A stretch of 47,158 bases of DNA, from assembly GCA_018710985.1 (NCBI GenBank), contig DVIV01000021.1:1-47158 (forward strand), written 5' to 3'. Shown here piece by piece: positions 41,630-47,158 of this stretch; positions within the stretch are counted from its first letter, which is position 1; every line of letters begins with the position of its first letter. This DNA comes from Candidatus Limiplasma pullicola (lineage in GTDB: Bacteria > Bacillota > Clostridia > Christensenellales > Aristaeellaceae). The notes beneath the pieces are model-generated. The model worked only from the letters and a program-made list of their open reading frames with translations. It did not search any database and was not told where the DNA came from. The translations under genes were made by a program, and so were the position numbers.

Positions 41630-42277
41630 CTACAGGTGGAAGCAGCGCTGGATGGCCTGGTTGCTGCCCAGCACCAGCACCGTTTCATCGCGCAGGAGCA
41701 TCGTATCCGAGGTCACATTCGCGTTCAGCTTGCCCTGCCTTTTCACGCCCAGCACGTTCAGGCCGAACTTGCGCCGCACGTCCAGCTCGCCCACGGTGCG
41801 GCCGACCCAGCCGTCCGGCACCGCCACCTCCACGATGGCATGGTCGGCATTGAGCTCGATATAGTCGAAGATGTGATCCGAACTGTAGCGGATGGCGGTC
41901 CAGGCCGCCAGCTGCTTTTCGGGGTAGACCACCTCATCCGCGCCGTTGCGCAGGAGAAACTTGGCGTGCACGTCGCGCGCCGCGCGCGCTACCACAAAGC
42001 GCGCGCCCAGGTCCTTCAGCAGCGAGGTGGTTTCCAGCGAGCTTTGAAAATCGTCTCCGATGGCCACGATGCACACATCGAAATTGCGCACCCCCAGCGA
42101 CGCCATGAACTCCTCGTTCTTGCTGTCGCCGATCTGCGCGCTGGTCACATAGGGCAAAGCCGCCTCCACGCACTCCTCGCGCCAGTCTACGGCCATGACC
42201 TGATGCCTGAGCTCATGCAGCTTGATGGCAATATGGCGTCCAAACCGTCCCAGACCGATCAGCAAAATGGATTTCAT
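41630..42277 (-). CDS. ktrA: KtrA/TrkA-type potassium channel regulatory subunit
   Basis: 215 residues, the one-unit (KtrA) length. N-terminal RCK_N domain with the Rossmann motif LLIGLGRFGRHIA and acidic AVDWREE; C-terminal RCK_C domain (about 135-215). KtrA octamers bind ATP/ADP or NAD(H) and c-di-AMP and gate the KtrB channel. The start follows GGAGAGG, and ktrB ends 20 bases upstream in the same operon. Confidence 0.94.
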   Translation of the reverse strand: MKSILLIGLGRFGRHIAIKLHELRHQVMAVDWREECVEAALPYVTSAQIGDSKNEEFMASLGVRNFDVCIVAIGDDFQSSLETTSLLKDLGARFVVARAARDVHAKFLLRNGADEVVYPEKQLAAWTAIRYSSDHIFDYIELNADHAIVEVAVPDGWVGRTVGELDVRRKFGLNVLGVKRQGKLNANVTSDTMLLRDETVLVLGSNQAIQRCFHL

Positions 42278-42296
42278 CTTTATCCTCTCCTTTTCC

Positions 42297-43634
42297 CTAT
42301 CCCACGGTGATTTTTTCACGAGGCAACTTGGAGGCGCAGGGGCGCTTACCCGCCAGTGCTGCAAAGATCAGCGTCAGTCCTCCCACTCTTCCAAAGAACA
42401 TCAGCGCGATCAAAATAGCGCGCGAGGGGCCGCCCAGTCCCGGCGTGAGGCCCAGCGTGAGGCCCACCGTACCAATGGCCGAAGCCGCCTCAAACAGGCA
42501 ATCCACCACCGGCAGGTCCTCCATGGCGCTGATGGTCAGCCCGCCCAGCAGGAACATCGACAGATACAAAAGCAGGATGGCCGCCGCGTTGCGCAGGGCA
42601 TCGCCCTCAATGCGCCGGCCGAAGCAGCGTGGTTCCTCTCGCCTGGAAAACACCGCCGCAGCCGAAAACAAAAGCACGGCCAGCGTGGTGGTTTTCATGC
42701 CACCTGCCGTGGAGCCCGGTGATCCGCCGATGAGCATGAGCATAACCAGCACCATCTGGCCCACCTCGCTTAGCGCGGTCAGATCAATGGTGTTGAAGCC
42801 TGCCGTGCGCGGCGTGATGGACTGGAACAGCGCACTGAGCACGCGCTCGCCCACAGGCAGCGCGTCGGAGAGCTCAAAAGCATAAAAATATGCCGCGGGC
42901 AGCACGATCAGTGCAAAGGTGACGCAGAGAATCACCTTGCTTTGCAGCCGGTAGGCGCGCAAATGCAGCCCGTTGGTGCGAATGTCTTCCCAGGTAAGAA
43001 AGCCGATGCCTCCCACCACGATCAGCCCCGCGATGGTCAGGCTGACCACCGGGTTACCCGCGTAAGCCACGAGGGATGAATAGGGCGCCCGTACGCCCAT
43101 AAGATCAAACCCCGCATTGCAAAACGCGGAAATGGAATGGAACACCGAGTACCACACGCCCTGCCCCACGCCAAACTCCGGAACGAACACGATCGCCAGC
43201 AGCATGGCGCCCACCAGCTCGATCAGCAGGCTGCCCCGCACGATAAAGCCCGTCAGCCGCACCACGCCGCCCACATGATGCGCCGAAATGGCTTCCTGCA
43301 TGGTGCTGCGCTGCATCAGGCTGATCTTTTTGCCCGAAATCATGGCAATGGCTACCGCCACCGTAACCACGCCCATGCCGCCGATTTGAATCAGTATCAA
43401 AATGACCGCCTGTCCGAACTCCGACCAGTACAATGCGGTATCTTGCACCACCAGACCGGTGACGCACACGGCGGAGGTAGCGGTGAACAGCGCGTCGGCA
43501 AAGTTGGCGCTGCCTGGCACGCGGCTCGCAAAGGGAAGCGTCAGCAGCGCCGCGCCCAGCAAAATCACCGTAGCAAAACCGGCGATAATGATCTGCGCGG
43601 AAGAAAAATGAACACGTTCCAGGACCTTCGTCAT
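42297..43634 (-). CDS. ktrB: KtrB/TrkH-type potassium uptake channel
   Basis: 445 residues, highly hydrophobic. The four pore-loop regions with selectivity-filter glycines are visible: SAVCVTGLVV, SAFCNAGFDL, TPRTAGFNTI and SAIGTVGLTL. It takes up potassium (often with sodium) through the membrane under control of KtrA. The ATG with GAGGATT upstream is preferred to a TTG four codons earlier. It is the first gene of the ktrB-ktrA-kdpD-kdpE unit. Confidence 0.94.
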   Translation of the reverse strand: MTKVLERVHFSSAQIIIAGFATVILLGAALLTLPFASRVPGSANFADALFTATSAVCVTGLVVQDTALYWSEFGQAVILILIQIGGMGVVTVAVAIAMISGKKISLMQRSTMQEAISAHHVGGVVRLTGFIVRGSLLIELVGAMLLAIVFVPEFGVGQGVWYSVFHSISAFCNAGFDLMGVRAPYSSLVAYAGNPVVSLTIAGLIVVGGIGFLTWEDIRTNGLHLRAYRLQSKVILCVTFALIVLPAAYFYAFELSDALPVGERVLSALFQSITPRTAGFNTIDLTALSEVGQMVLVMLMLIGGSPGSTAGGMKTTTLAVLLFSAAAVFSRREEPRCFGRRIEGDALRNAAAILLLYLSMFLLGGLTISAMEDLPVVDCLFEAASAIGTVGLTLGLTPGLGGPSRAILIALMFFGRVGGLTLIFAALAGKRPCASKLPREKITVG

Positions 43635-43717
43635 AACAATCCTCAACCTCTTCTACAGGGGAGTACGGCTTGATTATGACATGGCTCGCATAAAGACAGC
43701 ATGAAAACTGCGGAGCC

Positions 43718-43747
43718 AGTATAAAGATCAGATTAAGGTTTCGACAA
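43718..43747 (-). promoter_or_regulatory. Likely promoter of the ktrBA-kdpDE operon
   Basis: TTGTCG (43742-43747), 18 bases, TATACT (43718-43723) on the minus strand. The leader of about 80 bases shows no c-di-AMP riboswitch that I recognise. Confidence 0.5.
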
Positions 43748-43754
43748 AAAAGCG

Positions 43755-43783
43755 CAAAAAAGACCGTCCTGCAGGGAGGCGGT
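43755..43783 (-). terminator. Terminator of the DUF1836 gene
   Basis: Minus strand: ACCG-CC-TCC, loop, AGGACGGT with a bulge, then CTTTTTTG. Confidence 0.6.
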
Positions 43784-43814
43784 TTCGCCCCGCAAAACAG
43801 TCTGTCACAAGCGT

Positions 43815-44360
43815 TCAGGCCTTCGTTTCCTCCTCCTGCGCGCGCAGATAGCGCAGGTATTGCGAAAGGTAGATCTTGTGCGCCACCGCAAATCCGGCCG
43901 AGCGCACCAGGCGCGTCTCCCGCGCATGCGTGCGGCTGGAATCGGGCCGAAGCGGCGCGCCGTTAAAGACGTGGGCCAGAATGCTCTCCAGCTCTGTGCA
44001 AAAATAGTCGTAGGCCACGGCCACCTTAAACGCCGTGCCCTGCTGCACCCGGATGAGCTGCTGGATGTCCCCGATGGCAATTACCTGCTTGGTCAGGCAC
44101 ACAAAGATCAGGTAGGCCGCGTGGTCGCGCCCGTAGCGCTTGCCCTCCGGCCGCGGGATGACGCCCTGGCGCGCATAGTTGCCCACCATGGTGGCAGTGA
44201 TCCACTTCTCCCCGTCCGCGCCCATCAGGGGAGCCAGCGTCTTTTCCACCAGCGCGATCAGCTGGTCGATGTACAGGCGAAAATCCGGCAGCTCCGCATA
44301 GCGCGGCAGGCGAAAGGCCTCGATTTCCCTGCAAAAGGCGGATTCCTCGAACCGTTCCAT
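43815..44360 (-). CDS. DUF1836 protein, putative transcriptional regulator
   Basis: 181 residues. The family landmarks are clear: FRLPRYAELPDFRLYIDQ, ITATMVGNYARQGVIPRPEGKRYGRDHAAYLIFV. The second part resembles a MerR-like helix-turn-helix followed by a K-x-Y-x3-H motif, so DNA binding is likely, but the family has no established function that I know. GGAGGAGGG precedes the ATG. It is divergent from degV, and the two promoters overlap at their -35 boxes. Confidence 0.88.
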   Translation of the reverse strand: MERFEESAFCREIEAFRLPRYAELPDFRLYIDQLIALVEKTLAPLMGADGEKWITATMVGNYARQGVIPRPEGKRYGRDHAAYLIFVCLTKQVIAIGDIQQLIRVQQGTAFKVAVAYDYFCTELESILAHVFNGAPLRPDSSRTHARETRLVRSAGFAVAHKIYLSQYLRYLRAQEEETKA

Positions 44361-44392
44361 GCGCTTCCCTCCTCCGTCTGCGTAGTGGCCCC

Positions 44393-44443
44393 ATCATAGC
44401 ATAAAAAAAGCCCCTTGACAAGCATTGCAAACGATGATATAAA
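44393..44443. promoter_or_regulatory. Overlapping divergent promoters of DUF1836 and degV
   Basis: The plus-strand promoter is TTGACA (44415-44420), 17 bases, TATAAA (44438-44443). The minus-strand promoter is TTGTCA (44416-44421), 17 bases, TATGAT (44393-44398). The two -35 boxes are the same seven bases, so polymerase can occupy only one direction at a time. Confidence 0.8.
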
Positions 44444-44447
44444 GTTT

Positions 44448-44482
44448 TAGAAACTGTTTTTATCAGTTTTTTATACTGTTTT
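44448..44482 (+). promoter_or_regulatory. AAACTG/CAGTTT inverted repeat in the degV leader
   Basis: AAACTG-TTTTTAT-CAGTTT forms an inverted repeat with 6-base arms just after the degV transcription start; a further ACTGTTTT half-site follows. It is a plausible operator, possibly for the divergent DUF1836 protein. Confidence 0.45.
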
Positions 44483-44503
44483 ATAGGCTGGAGGAAATCC
44501 GCT

Positions 44504-45370
44504 ATGGAATGGATCATCGTTACCGATTCGGGCTGCGACCTGCTTCCCGGCGACCTTGCGCCCAACGTGCGCCTGCGCCGCGTACCGCTGAGCATCCTGC
44601 TGGGCGAGGAGGAATGGGTGGACGGCCCGGAGATGGACCGCGCCCGCTTTCTGGCGGCCATGGAGGCGCACAAGGGCAAGAGCAGCTCGGCCTGCCCCTC
44701 GCCGGAAACCTGGGCGCGCGCCTTTTCCGAAGGGGACAACGTCATCGCCATCACCATCACGGGCGGATTGTCGGGCAGCTACAACTCCGCCGTGCTGGGG
44801 CGCGATATGCTCTGGGAAAAGCAGCCTCACAAGCCCATTTACGTGCTGGATTCCCGCTCCGCGGGCGCGGAAATCGCGCTGCTGGTCTTTCGCGCATGCG
44901 AGCTGATCGCGCAGGGGCTGCCCTTTGAGCAGGTGACGCAGCAGCTGTGGCTGTATCACCAGCATACGCATCTGCTGTTTTTGCTGGAGCATGTGGACAA
45001 CTTCGTGAAAAACGGACGGCTCAACAAGCTGGTGGCCGCGACCATCGGCATGCTGGGCGTGCGCATCCTGGGCTGCGCCAGCGAGCACGGCACGTTGCAG
45101 CCGCTGATGAAGCCGCGCGGCGCGGCCCGCGGCCTGGAGCTGCTGGTGCGCGAGCTGGAGCGCGCGGGCTACGCGGGCGGGCCCTTGGCCATCACCCATG
45201 TGCAGAACGAGGAGGGCGCGTCCCGGCTGGTCGGGCTGATCCGCGAGGTCTGGCCGGAGGCGCCCTGCGAGCTTTTGCCCGCCAGCGGCCTGTGCTCCTA
45301 CTACGGCGAAAAGCACGGTCTGATCGTGGGCTTTGAGGACGGGCAGGCACGGACGCCGCGCGGCAGCTGA
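44504..45370 (+). CDS. DegV family fatty-acid-binding protein
   Basis: 288 residues, typical length. DegV motifs: IIVTDSGCDLLP at the N-terminus, SSACPSPETWARAF, ITITGGLSGSYNSAV, and VDNFVKNGRLNK in the second domain. DegV/FakB proteins bind fatty acids in a buried pocket and present them to the FakA kinase for phospholipid synthesis; no fakA is nearby, so this may be another paralogue. GGAGG lies before the ATG. Confidence 0.92.
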   Translation: MEWIIVTDSGCDLLPGDLAPNVRLRRVPLSILLGEEEWVDGPEMDRARFLAAMEAHKGKSSSACPSPETWARAFSEGDNVIAITITGGLSGSYNSAVLGRDMLWEKQPHKPIYVLDSRSAGAEIALLVFRACELIAQGLPFEQVTQQLWLYHQHTHLLFLLEHVDNFVKNGRLNKLVAATIGMLGVRILGCASEHGTLQPLMKPRGAARGLELLVRELERAGYAGGPLAITHVQNEEGASRLVGLIREVWPEAPCELLPASGLCSYYGEKHGLIVGFEDGQARTPRGS

Positions 45371-45377
45371 GGTTCTT

Positions 45378-45405
45378 TTCACAGGCATACAAAATATGGT
45401 ATACT
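45378..45405 (+). promoter_or_regulatory. Promoter of the YARHG gene
   Basis: TTCACA (45378-45383), 16 bases, TATACT (45400-45405). Confidence 0.55.
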
Positions 45406-45455
45406 GGACGGGGAAAACCGTACCGTTTCCATCATACCGGAGGGGGGCTTGGCCT

Positions 45456-46379
45456 GTGAGAAAAATCTCAGTCCTTCTGGGGCTGGCGCTTCTGCTTGCC
45501 ACGTCCGCGGCGCTGGCTTCCGGCGTCAACAACTTTTATATCATTCCCGACAGCGACACGCGCCTGCTCACTGAGGAGGAGCTGTGGGGCTGGCAGTACG
45601 AGGCAGTGGGCTACATTTATAATGAAATCTTCGCGCGTCACGGCCGTCCCTTCCGCTCCGGCGAAAAGTACGACGTGTATTTTCGCAGCCAGGCATGGTA
45701 TCAGGTCAACCCCCAGTACCGCTACGGCCTGCTCAACAGCGTGGAGCAGGCCAACGAACGCCTGGCGCATCAGGTGCTGGAGGACATGCGCGCCCAAAAT
45801 ACGCTCAATCCGCAGGGCCGTCCCCTGCCCCGAAGCAACGCGCAGGCCAATCCCCAGACCGTGCTGGACTTCCGTGCCTACGACCTCAAGCCCAACCAGA
45901 AGCTGGACGTCTACAGCGGTCCGGGCACGGGGTATTACCGGTCTGCCAACGGCAAGGCCAGCGTGTCCACCAACGGCTCGGTGTGGATTGCCGGGCGGGA
46001 AAACGGCTGGCTGGCCGTCGCCTATGAGACCAACGGCGGCAGCCGCCGCATCGGCTACATCGACATGAGCCGTCTCAAGGACAGTCTCAACCCGGTCAGC
46101 CTGAACCTGTCGTATACCGGCGCATCCATTTCCCGCGCCTGCAGCCTGACCGACGAGCCGGACGGGAGCTGCGTGGAAACGGCCCGGCTCGCGCAGGGTG
46201 CGCAGGTCACCTATCTGGGGCCCTATACCTCGCGCAACGGCGAGAGCTGGGCCTACATCGAGGTATCGGGAAGCCAGCCCATGCGCGGCTTCGTGCCCGC
46301 GGACTGCGTATCGGCCGGTGCATCCCAAAGCGATTACGACTGGGACGACGAGGCCGCCTACCGGGAGGAAAACGGCTGA
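45456..46379 (+). CDS. Secreted YARHG-domain protein with SH3-like repeats
   Basis: 307 residues from a GTG with GGAGGGGGG upstream. Signal peptide about 1-22 (LLGLALLLATSAALASG). The YARHG domain (about 36-100: EELWGWQYEAVGYIYNEIFARHG, then SQAWYQVNPQY) is an extracellular module of unknown ligand. Two SH3-like stretches follow (about 145-205 with LDVYSGPGTGYYR, and about 225-290), typical of cell-wall binding. An acidic C-terminal tail ends it. It probably acts at the cell wall; the exact function is unknown. Confidence 0.85.
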   Translation: MRKISVLLGLALLLATSAALASGVNNFYIIPDSDTRLLTEEELWGWQYEAVGYIYNEIFARHGRPFRSGEKYDVYFRSQAWYQVNPQYRYGLLNSVEQANERLAHQVLEDMRAQNTLNPQGRPLPRSNAQANPQTVLDFRAYDLKPNQKLDVYSGPGTGYYRSANGKASVSTNGSVWIAGRENGWLAVAYETNGGSRRIGYIDMSRLKDSLNPVSLNLSYTGASISRACSLTDEPDGSCVETARLAQGAQVTYLGPYTSRNGESWAYIEVSGSQPMRGFVPADCVSAGASQSDYDWDDEAAYREENG

Positions 46380-46392
46380 AACAGCAAAGCAA

Positions 46393-46422
46393 GCGCCGGA
46401 CGGAAAATTCCGTCCGGCGCTT
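46393..46422 (+). terminator. Terminator-like hairpin after the YARHG gene
   Basis: GCGCCGGACGG and CCGTCCGGCGC form a perfect 11-bp stem around AAAATT; the tail (TTCAG) is poor in T. Confidence 0.55.
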
Positions 46423-46424
46423 CA

Positions 46425-46458
46425 GACCGTTGACAAAAGCGAGTCAACGGTCATTTTT
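46425..46458 (+). terminator. Second hairpin with T-run, next to the IS element
   Basis: GACCGTTGAC and GTCAACGGTC form a perfect 10-bp stem followed by ATTTTTC. It may be the real terminator of the YARHG gene or belong to the left end of the insertion sequence. Confidence 0.6.
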
Positions 46459-46556
46459 CATAAGGAAAAACGAATAAGCATGTCGAATATATAAATGTAC
46501 GAGCAGAAAGAGAAAAGAGCGGGAAACACAAAAGTAAAGAGACAGGGGAGAGCGGC

Positions 46557-47158
46557 ATGCTGAACAAATTCCACGAAAAGCAGCAGGGGATGGAACTAAT
46601 CATTCTGGAACAGCTGGTACCGCAGGAGCATCTGCTGCGGAAGATCGATCGCAGCATCGACTTCTCATTCATCCGCAGGCTGTGCGCACCGCTGTACAGT
46701 GCCAACCTGGGCCGTCCGGCGATTGAGCCGGAGGTGTTGTTCCGCATGCTGTTTGTGGGGTATCTCTACGGCATCCGTTCGGAGCGGCGGCTGGAGGAAG
46801 AGGTTAACTATAACATGGCGTATAAATGGTTCTGTGGGCTGAGTCTGACAGAGAAAGCGCCGGACGCCACAACCCTGAGCGTAAATCGGAAACGACGTTT
46901 CCGGGATAACGACATTCCCGAGCAGATCTTCAATGAGATTCTGCGCCAGGCCATGGAAAAGGGATTGGTGGGCGGAACAATTCTGTATACGGATTCGACC
47001 CACGTCAAGGCCAAAGCCAACAAACACAAAAAGACGACGGTCGTGGTGGAGCGGACGCCCAAAGCGTATCTGGAAGAGCTGGACGAGGCCATCGAGCGGG
47101 ACCGCAAGGAGCTGGGCAAGAAGCCCTTTGAAAAGAAGGATGACGATGATCCGCCCCC
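46557..47158 (+). mobile_element. IS1182-like insertion sequence: 5' part of the transposase gene
   Basis: The ATG (GGGGAGAG upstream) opens a frame still uninterrupted at the window end, 200 codons long. The product starts MLNKFHEKQQGMELIILEQL and contains IDFSFIRRLCAPLYSANLG, a DUF772-like N-terminal region (VGYLYGIRSERRLEEEV), and the first part of the DDE domain with ILYTDSTHVKAKANKHK, whose Asp is the first catalytic residue. This is the layout of IS1182-family transposases. Codon usage differs from neighbouring genes (more AT-ending codons). The element's left end lies somewhere in 46425-46550; terminal repeats cannot be confirmed without the right end. Confidence 0.85.

Overview
The window is a GC-rich chromosomal segment of an anaerobic, endospore-forming member of the Bacillota (class Clostridia or a close relative). 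Support for this comes from two alpha/beta-type small acid-soluble spore proteins, Spo0A, a GerMN spore/germination-type protein, an isoleucine T-box, an L10 leader, sigma-A promoters of the TTGACA-17-TATAAT type, RqcH, DegV, DUF1836 and YesMN-type two-component genes. Genes are densely packed, mostly in short operons, and a species cannot be named from the sequence.

Layout. 1-4.7 kb (minus): an iscR-iscS-iscU-like operon for Fe-S assembly, running on into hflX, an M15 carboxypeptidase and a cut-off secreted protein. 4.75-7.7 kb (minus): GerMN lipoprotein-like gene, an RNase PH/dITPase fusion and a phosphodiesterase. 7.8-10.9 kb (plus): rqcH, an acetyltransferase and a methyltransferase. 10.9-12.1 kb (minus): rplJ-rplL behind an L10 leader with attenuator. 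12.2-15.4 kb: two spore-protein genes, a C26 glutamine amidotransferase, tRNA-Trp, a 60-residue conserved small protein and a class B sortase. 15.4-22 kb (plus): T-box-ileS, then RNA methyltransferase, pseudouridine synthase, tgt and a Nudix hydrolase. 22-24.6 kb: a visibly lower-GC island with a secreted FMN/FAD reductase, a palindromic operator and a TetR regulator. 24.6-30.6 kb (plus): nagB, then a tightly coupled operon of a YesN-type regulator, a YesM-type kinase without an extracellular sensor, a tandem ABC ATPase that has lost its catalytic motifs, and a PAP2 phosphatase. 30.6-33.6 kb (plus): an ECF S component (probably pantothenate), coaX and homoserine dehydrogenase. 33.6-35.6 kb: a structured, separately promoted intergenic region (candidate non-coding RNA) and a sortase-anchored surface protein. 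35.6-37.1 kb (minus): LUD protein and spo0A. 37.6-38.1 kb: five tRNAs (Val, Asp, Phe, Gly, Cys). 38.1-43.7 kb (minus): ktrB-ktrA-kdpD-kdpE potassium uptake and sensing. 43.8-46.4 kb: divergent DUF1836 and degV genes sharing overlapping promoters, then a YARHG/SH3-type secreted protein. 46.4 kb to the end: the start of an IS1182-like element.

The strongest candidate for an undescribed system is the response regulator / sensor-less kinase / pseudo-ABC-ATPase / PAP2 operon (25.5-30.6 kb): a sugar-importer ATPase appears to have been turned into a signalling subunit, with no permease or binding protein beside it. Next are the candidate structured RNA at 33.7-33.9 kb, the TetR-controlled flavoprotein reductase, and an HflX GTPase whose N-terminal extension carries a complete JAMM-type metal-binding motif. 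All functional statements come from reading protein motifs and DNA signals; no database search was run.
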